A stretch of DNA of 35,000 bases from Nitrospirota bacterium (GCA_021814475.1 JAKAIE010000027.1:1-35000), one strand, 5' to 3'; counted from the first letter of the stretch, positions 26,109 to 35,000 are shown. Made by a program: numbers and translations. Notes: generated by a model not told the origin, from the letters alone.

Positions 26109-28367
26109 TTATACGCCCGCAGCCGTCGGCTCTTCCTTCTTCACCTCGACCTTGTAGGAACATTCCTTGTTCAGGCAGACGTAGGACACGTCTCCGCCCT
26201 TGGACCATTTTTCTCCAAGGAAAGGCGCCCCGCACTGTGGGCATTTTTGGGCTACCGGCTTGTTCCATGTGGCGAACTTGCATTTAGGGTAATTGCTGCA
26301 GCTCCAGAAAGACCTTCCGCGTTTCGACCGCCTCTCCACGATGTCGCCGCCGTCCTCGGGGCATTTGACCCCGGTTGATATCGGTTTTGTCGTTTTGCAT
26401 TCCGGGTACCCGGAACAGGCATAAAACTTCCCGAACCTGCCGGATTTCAGCAGCATCGGGGAACCGCACTTCGGACACTTCTCGTCTGTCTCCACCGGTT
26501 CCTGTGCCGGCTTGTCTCCGTCGAGCGGTTTGGCGTTTTTGCATTCAGGGAAGCCCGAGCAGGCCATGAACCTGCCGTGCCTGCCCCAGCGGATTACCAT
26601 CGGCTTGCCGCATTTTTCGCAGGTTGCCTCTGTCGGGATGTCCTGGGGTTTGACCTTGCCCGGGACTGCCAGGGCCTCGGCAAGCTTGCCGTGGAAAGGT
26701 GCATAGAAATCGCTCACCACCTTGACCCATTTTGTTTTTCCGTCTTCGATATGGTCAAGGTCCTCCTCCAGGTTCGCGGTGAAGCCTATGTCCATCAGCT
26801 CGGAGAAGCGCTCGACCAGGAGGTCGTTGACCACCACACCGAGTTCGGTGGGTGAGAATTTGCCGTCAGTCTTCTGGACATATTTTCTGTCCTGGATCGT
26901 GGACATGATCGCAGCGTATGTGCTCGGCCTGCCGATGCCTTTTTCTTCGAGCGCCTTGACCAGCGAGGCCTCGGTATACCTCGGAGGCGGCTGGGTAAAA
27001 TGCTGCTTCGGCTGCAGGTCCAGGAGTCTGAGCCCTTCCCCTTCAGTCAGAGAAGGCAGGAGCGATTCGTTTTCATCGAGCAGTTCGTCCGTTCCTTCCG
27101 TGTAGAGGGCCATGAATCCCTGGAACTTTACGACGCTGCCGGTTGCCCTGAAAATGGTCCGACCCTTCTGCTGCTCAGGTGAGATATCAAAGGTAGTCAG
27201 CTCGAGTTCGGCCGGCGCCATCTGGCTTGCGACAAAGCGGTTCCAGATCAATTTATAGAGTGAAAATTGCTCTTTGCTCAGGTAGTGCTTTATCTGCTCA
27301 GGGACGTTCGTCATATAGGTCGGCCTGACCGCCTCATGAGCCTCCTGAGCAGAGGCCTTGCTCTTATAGACAGGCGGCTTTTCCGGCAGGAACTCCTTCC
27401 CGTAGGTCTGCTCTATATACTCCCGGGCGGCCTTCTGCGCCTCGGCGGATATCCGGTTTGAATCGGTCCTCATATAGGTGATGAGTCCGACCGCACCCTC
27501 CTCTCCGAGTTCGATGCCTTCATAGAGCTGCTGTGCGACCGCCATCGTCTTTTTTGCCGTGAAACGCAATTTGCGGGATGCCTCTTGCTGGAGGGTGCTC
27601 GTGATGAAGGGTGGAGAAGGCATCCGCTTTCTTTTCTTGCGGTCGATACTGGCCAGTATGAACCTGCTGTCCCTGAGACTGCTGACAACGGATTCCGCAG
27701 TCTCTGCGTTGCCGATTTCGACTTTCTCGTCCTGATACTTGAAGAGCCTCGACCAGAAGGACGGCTTGCTCGAGCCTTCGAACTCTGCATTGATCGACCA
27801 ATACTCTTCCTGTTTGAACGCCTCGATCTCCCTCTCTCGATCAACGACCAGCCTGACAGCGACCGATTGGACCCTCCCGGCGCTCAGACCTCTCCTCACC
27901 TTTCTCCAGAGCAGGGGACTGAGTTCATATCCTACTAGCCTGTCGAGTATACGCCTTGCCTGCTGGGCATCCACCTTCATCATATCGATTTCGCCCGGAT
28001 TTTTCACTGCCTCGAGAACAGCCGACTTCGTGATTTCGTTGAATTTAATGCGGTAGAGGGTCTTCTTCTTGTCCTTGACTTCTTCGGCGATATGCCAGGC
28101 GATAGCCTCGCCTTCACGGTCCGGGTCAGGGGCAATATAGACGGTGTCCGCCTCTTTTGCCGCCTTCCTGAGTTCCTTTATCACCTTCTCCTTGCCTGGG
28201 ATGACGATATATTGCGGGGTGAAGTCATGCTCTATATCAATACCCATCTCCTTAGCCGGAAGGTCTTTTATATGGCCGACCGAGGCCTTGACCGTAAAAT
28301 CCTTGCCCAGGATTTTGCTGATGGTCTTTGCCTTGGCAGGCGACTCAACGATTACCAGTGATTTCAT
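26109..28367 (-). CDS. topA: DNA topoisomerase I
   Basis: Type IA topoisomerase of 752 residues that relaxes negative supercoils. The TOPRIM domain at the N-terminus shows VESPAKAKTI with the catalytic Glu and APDPDREGEAIAWH. The active tyrosine lies in GLITYMRTDSNRIS near residue 300. The C-terminus has four zinc-ribbon-like repeats: two complete (CEKCG...CSGFPEC; CPKCG...CSGYPEC), a third reading CPEDG, so one cysteine is replaced, and a fourth CPQCG...CLNKEC. It has AAGGAGG 6 bases before the ATG. It is the last gene of the argG-dprA-small ORF-topA unit; dprA next to topA is a common arrangement. Confidence 0.95.
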   Translation of the reverse strand: MKSLVIVESPAKAKTISKILGKDFTVKASVGHIKDLPAKEMGIDIEHDFTPQYIVIPGKEKVIKELRKAAKEADTVYIAPDPDREGEAIAWHIAEEVKDKKKTLYRIKFNEITKSAVLEAVKNPGEIDMMKVDAQQARRILDRLVGYELSPLLWRKVRRGLSAGRVQSVAVRLVVDREREIEAFKQEEYWSINAEFEGSSKPSFWSRLFKYQDEKVEIGNAETAESVVSSLRDSRFILASIDRKKRKRMPSPPFITSTLQQEASRKLRFTAKKTMAVAQQLYEGIELGEEGAVGLITYMRTDSNRISAEAQKAAREYIEQTYGKEFLPEKPPVYKSKASAQEAHEAVRPTYMTNVPEQIKHYLSKEQFSLYKLIWNRFVASQMAPAELELTTFDISPEQQKGRTIFRATGSVVKFQGFMALYTEGTDELLDENESLLPSLTEGEGLRLLDLQPKQHFTQPPPRYTEASLVKALEEKGIGRPSTYAAIMSTIQDRKYVQKTDGKFSPTELGVVVNDLLVERFSELMDIGFTANLEEDLDHIEDGKTKWVKVVSDFYAPFHGKLAEALAVPGKVKPQDIPTEATCEKCGKPMVIRWGRHGRFMACSGFPECKNAKPLDGDKPAQEPVETDEKCPKCGSPMLLKSGRFGKFYACSGYPECKTTKPISTGVKCPEDGGDIVERRSKRGRSFWSCSNYPKCKFATWNKPVAQKCPQCGAPFLGEKWSKGGDVSYVCLNKECSYKVEVKKEEPTAAGV

Positions 28368-28400
28368 CTTAGTCCTCCTTGCGCGGAAGGCCGCTCCGGA

Positions 28401-28685
28401 TCAACTCCAGATGATCCTGCGGCCGCCGCCGAACACAAGCGAATATATATCTTCCTTTTCGACACTGCTTCTCCTCATCAGGACATAGACAAGCAGCGAC
28501 TTCAGGACGTCGAGCTCTGTCTCGTCGAGACTTCCCGAAGATTCGAGCGACGTCAGTTCGTCGGATATATCGTAAATATCCGGGTCTTCGTACCCGAGCG
28601 AATCGAGTATTTCATCGGAATAAAATTCCGTATCCCTAATGTCACGGGATATCATTGTCAGCATCTTAAACAGTTTCTTTGTCAC
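28401..28685 (-). CDS. Small acidic hypothetical protein between dprA and topA
   Basis: Protein of 94 residues, strongly acidic in the middle (EILDSLGYEDPDIYDISDELTSLE), predicted helical, with no cysteine. It starts with GTG 28685 behind GAGGTGA, 8 bases after dprA, and ends 33 bases before topA, so it is almost certainly co-transcribed and translated. It resembles the acidic Smg-like/DUF494 group in size, composition and its position next to dprA. That assignment is tentative. Confidence 0.65.
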   Translation of the reverse strand: MTKKLFKMLTMISRDIRDTEFYSDEILDSLGYEDPDIYDISDELTSLESSGSLDETELDVLKSLLVYVLMRRSSVEKEDIYSLVFGGGRRIIWS

Positions 28686-28693
28686 ATCTCACC

Positions 28694-29779
28694 TCATGAT
28701 AGATAAAATCTCTTGCCACCCGATTGCCTGATCACACCCTTCAGTTCGAGAGAAAGGAGCAGGTCAAGCATTGTATGGACCGGCAGTTGTGTCTCCCGCG
28801 CGATCATATCGATATGCCTCGGTTCATGCGTCAGGCTGCGGCAGAGCCTGCTTTCGGCCTCGGAAAGAGACGCGGCCTGTTTTGTCCCGGAATGTATAAA
28901 GCCTTTCAGCTGCGGGGCCAGCTCCTCTATTATATCATTCGTCGCCAGCACAGCCTTCGCCCCCTGCCTGATCAGGCGATTCGTGCCCCCTGAGTTTTCC
29001 GAGGTAATATTTCCAGGGACGGCAAAGACCTCGCGGTTCTGCTCCAGTGCGTAATTCGCCGTAATCAGCGAACCGCTCGATACTGTCGCCTCGACGACGA
29101 GAACCCCGAGGGAGAGGGCGCTGATCAGCCTGTTTCGCCTGGGGAAGTTCTCCCTCAGCGGCATTGTCCCAGGTGGAAATTCGCTGAAAACCGCACCGGA
29201 ACCTGTTATGGCGTCCATCAGTTTCCCGTTTTCAGGAGGATAATGCATATCCGGGCCGCAACCCAGGACCGCGATCGTCCTTCCCCCCGAGGAGAGGGCT
29301 GTTTTATGGGCAAGGGTGTCTATGCCCCGGGCCATGCCGCTGACGATCGTGAATCCTGCGGCAGCCAGCTCACAGGAAAATTTCCTGGTGACCGCCTCGC
29401 CATAGTCTGTATGCTTCCGCGAACCGACTATGCCTATGGAATACCTGTCATCAGACCTGTATTCACCTTTTATATATAATACAATCGGCGCGCTGTCAAC
29501 TTCCCCCAGCATCGGGGGAAAGGAAGGGTCATCACAGGGAAGGACCCTGATCTTATTCCGGTCGCTTTCCGTGAGAATACGGTCGACCATGTCCCAGCCC
29601 TGAAATCCTGTAATCTGTGCTGCCTTCCCCTGCCCAAGCCCTGCAACGCGACTCAATTCATGCCGGTCAGCCCTGAATATGGCAGAGGGCGAACCGCAGG
29701 CCGCAATGAGACGCCTCGACAGGATCGGGCCTATCTCCGGAACAAGCGAGAGCCCGACCCAGTATCTGAGCTCAGACAT
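28694..29779 (-). CDS. dprA: DNA processing protein DprA
   Basis: Protein of 361 residues that loads RecA onto incoming single-stranded DNA. An N-terminal helix-hairpin-like region (about 1-60) precedes a Rossmann-like core with [88 protein letters not shown]-terminal winged-helix-like domain follows (about 300-361). Its start overlaps the argG stop by 8 bases and has GGAGG upstream. Confidence 0.94.
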   Translation of the reverse strand: MSELRYWVGLSLVPEIGPILSRRLIAACGSPSAIFRADRHELSRVAGLGQGKAAQITGFQGWDMVDRILTESDRNKIRVLPCDDPSFPPMLGEVDSAPIVLYIKGEYRSDDRYSIGIVGSRKHTDYGEAVTRKFSCELAAAGFTIVSGMARGIDTLAHKTALSSGGRTIAVLGCGPDMHYPPENGKLMDAITGSGAVFSEFPPGTMPLRENFPRRNRLISALSLGVLVVEATVSSGSLITANYALEQNREVFAVPGNITSENSGGTNRLIRQGAKAVLATNDIIEELAPQLKGFIHSGTKQAASLSEAESRLCRSLTHEPRHIDMIARETQLPVHTMLDLLLSLELKGVIRQSGGKRFYLS

Positions 29780-30974
29780 CTCCTCCCCTGAGGCTGCTGT
29801 TTGCCTTCAGCCGCAGGGCGTTGAGTCTGATGAAGCCTTCGGCATCCTTCTGGTTGTATACATTCTCCTCTTCGAAGGTGGCCAGTTTTGCATCGTAGAG
29901 AGAGCCGGGGGCCTTCCGCCCTACCACAAGACAGTTGCCTTTATAGAGCTTCAGCCTGACCGTGCCACTCACCTTCTGCTGGACACTGTCTATCATCTGC
30001 TGAAGGGCGATCCTCTCGGGTGCGAACCAGTAGCCGTAGTAGACCAGTTCGGCGTACTTCGGCATGAGTGAGTCGAGCAGGTGTTTCACCTCACGGTCGA
30101 GTGTGAGAGATTCCACCGCTTTCCTGCCGGCATGAAGGATGGTCCCCCCGGGGGTTTCATAGACGCCCCTGGATTTGATTCCGACATACCTGTTTTCGAC
30201 AATATCGACCCTGCCTATCCCGTGTCTGCCGCCAATTTCGTTAAGGGCATGGAGAAGCTTTGCAGGGGACATCTTCCTGCCGTTGATGCTGACAGGATCT
30301 CCTGCAACAAGAGTTATCTCTATATATTCCGGCCTGTTAGGGGTCTTTTCCAGAGGTGTGGTCATGGTATACATGTCTGCGGGGGGTTCACGCCAGGGGT
30401 CCTCCAGGATGCCGCCTTCGTAACTGATATGGAAGAGGTTCATGTCGGTGCTGTACGGTTTTTTCTTGGTCGCGGTTACCGGGATGCCGTTTTTTCGCGC
30501 GTAGCTGATAAGAGAAGCCCTGGAGTTGAATGCCCATTCGCGCCAGGGGGCGATGATCTTGATGTCCGGCTTGAGCGCATACGCGGTCAGTTCAAAGCGG
30601 ATCTGGTCATTGCCCTTGCCGGTCGCTCCATGTGCGACAGCATCGGCTCCCTCCTTCAGTGCTATCTCTATCTGCTTCTTGGCGATCAGCGGCCGTGCGA
30701 TCGAGGTGCCGAGAAGATAGGTCCCCTCGTAGACGGCGTTGCCCCTGAGCATCGGGAAGATATAGTCCCTGACAAACTCCTCCCTCAGATCCTGCACATA
30801 GGCCTTGGAAGCGCCGGTCTGTAAAGCCTTTTTCTTGACCGCCGCGAGGTCCTCTCCCTGCCCGAGGTCCGCGCAGAAGGCTATGACCTCCGCGTTGTAA
30901 GTTTCCTTGAGCCACTTGATTGCAATCGAGGTGTCGAGCCCCCCTGAATATGCAAGGACAATCTTATTGACCAT
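29772..30974 (-). CDS. argG: Argininosuccinate synthase
   Basis: Protein of 400 residues joining citrulline and aspartate with ATP in arginine synthesis. Motifs: the PP-loop [15 protein letters not shown] at the N-terminus, [14 protein letters not shown], and [28 protein letters not shown] 30974 has GGAGG 6 bases upstream. It is the first gene of the unit with dprA and topA. No other arg gene is in the window. Confidence 0.96.
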   Translation of the reverse strand: MVNKIVLAYSGGLDTSIAIKWLKETYNAEVIAFCADLGQGEDLAAVKKKALQTGASKAYVQDLREEFVRDYIFPMLRGNAVYEGTYLLGTSIARPLIAKKQIEIALKEGADAVAHGATGKGNDQIRFELTAYALKPDIKIIAPWREWAFNSRASLISYARKNGIPVTATKKKPYSTDMNLFHISYEGGILEDPWREPPADMYTMTTPLEKTPNRPEYIEITLVAGDPVSINGRKMSPAKLLHALNEIGGRHGIGRVDIVENRYVGIKSRGVYETPGGTILHAGRKAVESLTLDREVKHLLDSLMPKYAELVYYGYWFAPERIALQQMIDSVQQKVSGTVRLKLYKGNCLVVGRKAPGSLYDAKLATFEEENVYNQKDAEGFIRLNALRLKANSSLRGGDV

Positions 30975-31068
30975 TGTTTGCCTCCTTACTTTGCCTGCCC
31001 CTGGAAAATGAGGGCTGCCGGTCTACCCAAAGGCGTAAAAGCCCCGGAATAGAGCCTGATAAGGTTAA

Positions 31069-31098
31069 ACCATAGCACAAAACCGGAATAAATGTAAA
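31069..31098 (-). promoter_or_regulatory. Candidate promoter of argG-dprA-topA unit
   Basis: Minus strand TTTACA (31093-31098), 18-base spacer ending in TGC, then TATGGT (31069-31074), so an extended -10. It leaves a leader of about 85 bases before argG. Confidence 0.45.
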
Positions 31099-31099
31099 T

Positions 31100-31128
31100 T
31101 TGCGTCAGCAGGCATGGTTAATTGATAT
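31100..31128 (+). promoter_or_regulatory. Candidate fur promoter
   Basis: TTGCGT (31100-31105), 17-base spacer, TGATAT (31123-31128). The -10 overlaps a Fur-like box. An alternative pair is TTGATA (31122) with TACTAT (31146), which would make the fur mRNA nearly leaderless. Confidence 0.4.
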
Positions 31129-31137
31129 TTAATCTCA
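31123..31137. promoter_or_regulatory. Fur box-like 7-1-7 inverted repeat
   Basis: TGATATT-T-AATCTCA matches 11 of 14 informative positions of the 7-1-7 Fur consensus TGATAAT-N-ATTATCA, and its two arms are complementary at 6 of 7 positions. It lies 21 bases upstream of the fur start. Confidence 0.55.
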
Positions 31138-31158
31138 ATTTCATTTACTATAAGGGCC

Positions 31159-31581
31159 GTGGAGCAGAAATTATTCAAAAACTACCTTGGAGAAAAGAGG
31201 CTGAAGCTGACCAAAGAGCGTCTGGCGGTTCTGCAGGAGGTCTTTGCGTTCCACGGCCACTTCGCCCCTGAACAGCTCTATTTCAGGATGCGGGATTCAG
31301 GATCAAAGGCATCCCGGGCGTCTGTCTACAGGACGCTGACCCTCCTCGTGGAATGCGGACTTGTTCAGAGGATTGCACGGTCGGACCGGGGTAATGTTTA
31401 CGAGCATATATACGGCCATGGCCACCATGACCATCTCATATGCTCCCTCTGCGGCGAGATCATCGAGTTCTATTCGGAAAACCTCGAGAAGATCCAGGAA
31501 GAGGTCTGCAGGAGAAATAAATTTCGAGGCGTCAGCCATATTCTGGAAATACGCGGAATTTGCGGCAGATGTAAAGGATAG
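31159..31581 (+). CDS. fur: Fur family ferric uptake regulator
   Basis: Protein of 140 residues. The N-terminal winged helix has KLTKERLAVLQEVFAFHGHFAPEQLY and ASRASVYRTLTLLVECGLV. The C-terminal domain has the metal site HGHHDHLIC and two zinc cysteine pairs, CSLC and CGRC, the latter at the very end. The start is GTG 31159 with AAGGG just upstream. It is followed 6 bases later by feoB, so the regulator and the ferrous iron transporter are one unit, which supports an iron-responsive Fur rather than Zur or PerR. Confidence 0.9.
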   Translation: MEQKLFKNYLGEKRLKLTKERLAVLQEVFAFHGHFAPEQLYFRMRDSGSKASRASVYRTLTLLVECGLVQRIARSDRGNVYEHIYGHGHHDHLICSLCGEIIEFYSENLEKIQEEVCRRNKFRGVSHILEIRGICGRCKG

Positions 31582-31587
31582 GAGAGG

Positions 31588-33546
31588 ATGCAGGAAGACA
31601 GATCGAATAAATATAAAAGAATTATACTGGCAGGTAATCCCAACGTCGGCAAGAGTGTGCTCTTCGGACTTCTGACAGGGAAGTATGTGACTGTATCGAA
31701 CTATCCGGGGACGACTGTGGAGATATCGCACGGCAATATCACCCTTGAGGGTAGAAAATATATTGTCATCGATTCTCCGGGAGTGAACAGTTTTATCCCG
31801 ATGAGCGAGGACGAGCGGGTCACCCGCGACCTCTTTCTGGCGGAGCGTCCCGACAGCACCGTCCTGGTATCGGACTCGAAGAACCTCCGGAGGGGGCTGA
31901 TGCTGTTTGTGCAGCTGGCCGACATGGGGCTTCCTGCCGTACTGGTCCTGAACATGGAAGACGAGGCGAATGCCCGCGGGATAGAGATAGACTCCCGCAG
32001 GCTTGAGGAGATTCTTTCGGTCAGGGTCGTCGGCACCGTTGCCCCTCAACGCAAGGGGATCGGGAGGCTTCGGGAGGTGATGCTCGAGCCTTCTGTTCCG
32101 AGGATCAGGACGGATTATGGTGAGGTCATAGAAAAGTATGCCGCAGAAATCGCGGGGATGCTTCCTGCCGCGGCGATTTCTGAACGGTCGATCGCCCTGA
32201 TGATCCTTGCCAGCGACGACAGCATTAAGAACTGGCTTATCGCAAACCTTGAGCCAGAAGTGATCAAGAGGATCGAAGACCTGCGTGATGAGGCCCAGGT
32301 CAGAATGAAGGCCCCCATTTCGCAGGTCATCTCCGGCAGGAGGTTTGCTATTGCGGAATCGATCACGGCAGAGGTACAGAAAAAAACAGGTCTTGAGGGA
32401 GGACATATAGCACAGTGGATCGGCAAATGGTCGATGCATCCTGTCGGCGGCATCGGCTTCCTGGTCGCCGTCCTCTTCTGTTTTTATGAGTTTGTCGGAA
32501 AATTCGGCGCCGGTACCCTGGTCAACTTTTTTGAGCAGGTGATCTTCGGGACATATCTGAGCCCCGGAATCGGCAAGATCGTCCGGGCGGTCGTGCCGTG
32601 GGTGCTGGTACAGGACTTCTTTGTCGGACAATACGGCCTTTTTACCATGGCCCTGACCTATGCGGTTGCGATCATTCTCCCGATTACCGCGACCTTTTTT
32701 ATCGCCTTCGGTTTTTTAGAGGACAGCGGGTATCTGCCCCGGATAGCGGTCGTCTCCAACAGGGCCTTTGCGAAGATCGGGCTGAACGGCAAGGCGGTGC
32801 TCCCGATGGTGCTCGGGCTCGGGTGCGGCACAATGGCGACAATGACAACCCGTATCCTGGAGACGAAAAGGGAGCGGCTGATAGCCACCTTCCTGATCGC
32901 GCTCGCCATCCCCTGTTCGGCACAGCTCGGGGTGATCCTCGGAATGCTCGGCCCCTATTCGCTCAAGGTGCCTCTGTGGTGGATAGGAACTGTGCTGATG
33001 GTTCTTCTTCTCGGCGGCGCTATTGCGGCACGGGTGATACCCGGTGATCGTCCGGACTTTTTTCTCGAACTGCCGCCGATACGGATACCCAGGCTCGGGA
33101 ATATCCTTATGAAAACAGTCAGCAGGATCGAATGGTACCTCAGAGAGGCGGTCCCGCTCTTTATCCTCGGCACCTTCGTCCTTTTTCTGCTGGACAAGTT
33201 GAAGGTGCTCGGCTGGCTGGAGGCCGCCGCTTCCCCAGTAATCGTCAGGTTTCTCGGACTTCCGGCAGAGACGACGAGCGCCTTTATCCTCGGGTTCCTG
33301 AGAAGGGATTACGGGGCTGCCGGACTCTTCGAACTTGCGAAGAAGGGGATCATGAATGAAGACCAGATCATCGTGAGCATCATCACCCTTACCCTTTTTG
33401 TCCCTTGTCTTGCGAGTTTCTTCATGATCATCAAAGAGAGGGGTTCGAAGACCGCCCTGACGATGTTTCTCCTGATCACCGTCTTCGCCCTTCTGGTCGG
33501 CGGAGGTGTCAATTTCCTGCTCCGTTTATTCCATCAGATGCTTTGA
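31588..33546 (+). CDS. feoB: Ferrous iron transport protein B
   Basis: Protein of 652 residues. The N-terminal GTPase domain has GNPNVGKS (G1), NYPGTTVE (G2), DSPG (G3) and LNMED (G4). A helical regulatory region follows to about residue 270, then the membrane part with the two Gate-like segments GCGTMATMTTRILETKRER and LVPCLASF-type (here LFVPCLASFFMI), about eight to ten helices in all. It is shorter than E. coli FeoB (773) because it lacks a long C-terminal tail. No feoA or feoC is adjacent. Its 3' end overlaps the convergent mqnD tail by 21 bases. Confidence 0.94.
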   Translation: MQEDRSNKYKRIILAGNPNVGKSVLFGLLTGKYVTVSNYPGTTVEISHGNITLEGRKYIVIDSPGVNSFIPMSEDERVTRDLFLAERPDSTVLVSDSKNLRRGLMLFVQLADMGLPAVLVLNMEDEANARGIEIDSRRLEEILSVRVVGTVAPQRKGIGRLREVMLEPSVPRIRTDYGEVIEKYAAEIAGMLPAAAISERSIALMILASDDSIKNWLIANLEPEVIKRIEDLRDEAQVRMKAPISQVISGRRFAIAESITAEVQKKTGLEGGHIAQWIGKWSMHPVGGIGFLVAVLFCFYEFVGKFGAGTLVNFFEQVIFGTYLSPGIGKIVRAVVPWVLVQDFFVGQYGLFTMALTYAVAIILPITATFFIAFGFLEDSGYLPRIAVVSNRAFAKIGLNGKAVLPMVLGLGCGTMATMTTRILETKRERLIATFLIALAIPCSAQLGVILGMLGPYSLKVPLWWIGTVLMVLLLGGAIAARVIPGDRPDFFLELPPIRIPRLGNILMKTVSRIEWYLREAVPLFILGTFVLFLLDKLKVLGWLEAAASPVIVRFLGLPAETTSAFILGFLRRDYGAAGLFELAKKGIMNEDQIIVSIITLTLFVPCLASFFMIIKERGSKTALTMFLLITVFALLVGGGVNFLLRLFHQML

Positions 33547-34362
33547 GGATCTGTCGATAAGGCCCCTGTCTTCCGCCAGCCTGAAAAATTCCCGTACCGC
33601 ATTAATTCCTTCATCCCCGAAATCGAGGGAATAATCGTTCACATACAGGCCGATATGCTGTTCGATAACCCTGTCATCAAGCTCCTGAGCGTGGCTCTTG
33701 ATATACCCCTTCGGTTCGGAAGGGTTTTCAAAGGCGAACTCGATGCTCCTCCTGATGCAGGAAGAAACATTCCGGATCAGGTCATGTCCGAGAGATCTTC
33801 TGGCGATGATGCCGCCGAGAGGGATCGGAAGCCCTGTCTGTATTTCCCACCATGACCCCAGGTCAAGAATGCTGACAAGACCTGCCGATTGGTAAGTGAA
33901 ACGGCTTTCGTGGATGATCAGCCCGGCATCGACCTCCCGGTTCTTTACGGCGTCGATAATAAGATGGAACGGCATTTCGACAACCCTGTCCCGCAGTGCA
34001 GTATCGTAAAGCTGCAGGAGCAGGAATGCGGTGGTGAGCTTACCGGGGATCGCGATCTTTTTTGTCCTGAGGGTCTCCATATCGTACATTTCCCTGGTCA
34101 CGACCAGCGGGCCGCATCCCCTGCCGAGCGCACCACCCGAACGGAGGAGCAGATAGGAATCCCTCAGGTGGGCAAGTGCATGGAAAGAGACCTTTGTGAT
34201 GTCGAGTTCGGCCCGGCCTGCCATGCGGTTCAGGGTCTCGACATCTTCGAGTATCTCACGGAACTGCAGGCCGCCGCAGTCGATCTTTCCCTTTGCGAGG
34301 GCATAAAATATAAAGGTGTCGTTCGGGCAGGGTGAGTAACCGAGTGTGAGCGATGTCTTCAC
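33526..34362 (-). CDS. mqnD: 1,4-dihydroxy-6-naphthoate synthase
   Basis: Protein of 278 residues of the MqnA/MqnD periplasmic-binding-like fold. The N-terminus GYSPCPNDTFIFYAL is diagnostic of MqnD. Further segments: DVETLNRMA, DITKVSFHALAHL, GGALGRGCGPLVV, DAGLIIHESRFTYQ, GLPIPLGGIIARR. It converts cyclic dehypoxanthinyl futalosine to 1,4-dihydroxy-6-naphthoate in the futalosine menaquinone pathway. The start is GTG 34362, overlapping the mqnB stop (GTGA). Confidence 0.93.
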   Translation of the reverse strand: MKTSLTLGYSPCPNDTFIFYALAKGKIDCGGLQFREILEDVETLNRMAGRAELDITKVSFHALAHLRDSYLLLRSGGALGRGCGPLVVTREMYDMETLRTKKIAIPGKLTTAFLLLQLYDTALRDRVVEMPFHLIIDAVKNREVDAGLIIHESRFTYQSAGLVSILDLGSWWEIQTGLPIPLGGIIARRSLGHDLIRNVSSCIRRSIEFAFENPSEPKGYIKSHAQELDDRVIEQHIGLYVNDYSLDFGDEGINAVREFFRLAEDRGLIDRSSKHLME

Positions 34363-35000
34363 AGGCCAGTCTCCGCCAGGAGCGTCATGGCTTCCTCTAC
34401 CGTCTGCTGGCAGTGGTCTGCCGCAGTCTCTATGTCCCAGTTGTCCCGATTGCGGTCCTCTACGAGGTTGCTGATGCCCCGGATCTCGATCATCGGGACC
34501 CCGTAGATCGCGCAGATATGGGCCACGGCAGCGCCCTCCATGTTTTCGCAGATCACGCCGAGGCGACGCTCGATCTCCCGGGCCCTTCTTGTCGTTCCTG
34601 TGCAGGCCGATACGGTTGCGAAGTCGCCGGTCTTGACCGAATATGATCTTTCTTTCTGAAAAGCAGCCACACTATGAGAAAGAATCTTCCGAGTACTCCG
34701 ATTCTCCAGGAGAAAGTCATTGAACCAGCGTTTCCGCCCCGAACGGACCAGCGGGATGCCGATAGCCTCCAGCGTCAAGAAGTCATTTTTGAGATGGATT
34801 CCCTCGTCAGCATAGATCTCCCTTCTGGCGATGGCAACATCCCCGGTGGACATCCCCGAAGAGGGGTATGCTCCGCCCACCCCAAAATTGATGATAAGGT
34901 CAGGCTGAAACCTTTCGATCATCAGCGTGGTTGCATGGGCTGCATTTACCTTTCCCATGCCGGAGACTGCATACACAGTCTTCATGCCAGAGAGCCTGCC
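34359..35000 (-). CDS. mqnB: Futalosine hydrolase (5' end beyond window)
   Basis: Nucleoside phosphorylase-like protein that removes hypoxanthine from futalosine. Visible motifs: GMGKVNAAHATTLMIERF, IINFGVGGAYPSSGMSTGDV, CENMEGAAVAHICAIYGVPMIEIRGISN with the catalytic MEG glutamate, and an Asn-Asp region near the end. The frame stays open to the window edge upstream of the first in-window ATG (34985). The family usually has about 20-25 more N-terminal residues, so the true start lies outside. Coupled to mqnD. Confidence 0.9.
   Translation of the reverse strand, partial: GRLSGMKTVYAVSGMGKVNAAHATTLMIERFQPDLIINFGVGGAYPSSGMSTGDVAIARREIYADEGIHLKNDFLTLEAIGIPLVRSGRKRWFNDFLLENRSTRKILSHSVAAFQKERSYSVKTGDFATVSACTGTTRRAREIERRLGVICENMEGAAVAHICAIYGVPMIEIRGISNLVEDRNRDNWDIETAADHCQQTVEEAMTLLAETGL

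Noticed and set aside
31303-32631. 442-codon minus-strand frame over fur-feoB.
   Set aside because: Shadow of two well-identified genes; no recognisable domain.

Overview
The window looks like chromosomal DNA from an anaerobic or facultatively anaerobic bacterium with moderately high GC. A Nitrospirota (Thermodesulfovibrionia-like) or Desulfobacterota lineage fits best. This placement is an inference from gene content: an NAD(P)-linked group 3b-type [NiFe] hydrogenase, menaquinone synthesis by the futalosine route (mqnB, mqnD), a DUF4390/NtrY/NtrX cassette, a DUF3786 protein, a VKOR-thioredoxin fusion and a CxxCH-bearing DsbC. There is no rRNA to confirm it. Most of the window is dense, well-organised core genome with many 4-base start/stop overlaps.

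Layout. 1-1.6 kb: VKOR-thioredoxin fusion and a DUF421 membrane protein. 1.85-1.93 kb: tRNA-Arg(CCT). 2.1-6.9 kb: four-gene hydrogenase operon in the order beta-gamma-delta-alpha (the order known for Pyrococcus sulfhydrogenase I), followed by truA. 6.9-11.2 kb: HD-domain protein (minus), VOC protein, membrane metallophosphoesterase and SulP transporter (plus). 11.3-12.8 kb (minus): PF04008-type protein, hisI, hisE, HIT. 12.9-16.8 kb: DUF4390 protein, NtrY-like kinase and NtrX-like sigma-54 activator. 16.8-17.8 kb: shared terminator, tRNA-Leu(CAG) and a secreted DsbC-like protein. 18-21.5 kb: hypothetical genes, a 59-residue ferredoxin, AlkD-like glycosylase and DUF3786. 21.5-22.3 kb: a small accessory scar with tRNA-Ala(CGC), a frameshifted integrase N-terminus, palindromes and tRNA-Phe(GAA). 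22.3-26.0 kb: lnt, prfB (with the +1 programmed frameshift) and trpD. 26.1-31.0 kb (minus): argG, dprA, a small ORF and topA. 31.2-33.5 kb: fur-feoB. 33.5-35 kb (minus): mqnB (cut by the window edge) and mqnD.

How it fits together. The hydrogenase would exchange electrons between H2 and NAD(P)H in the cytoplasm; no hyp maturation genes are in the window. VKOR-Trx and DsbC suggest an active cell-envelope disulfide system. Fur probably represses itself and feoB, because a good 7-1-7 Fur-like box overlaps its promoter.

No clearly new multi-gene system such as a defence island, CRISPR array or secondary-metabolite cluster is visible. The most notable points are: a hydrogenase large subunit that ends exactly at the mature C-terminal histidine; a DsbC with a haem-type CxxCH; an RF2 with SPY in place of SPF; a tRNA-Leu promoter whose -35 box is built into the upstream gene's terminator hairpin; and an unrecognised 395-residue protein with a faint RelA/SpoT-like pattern.
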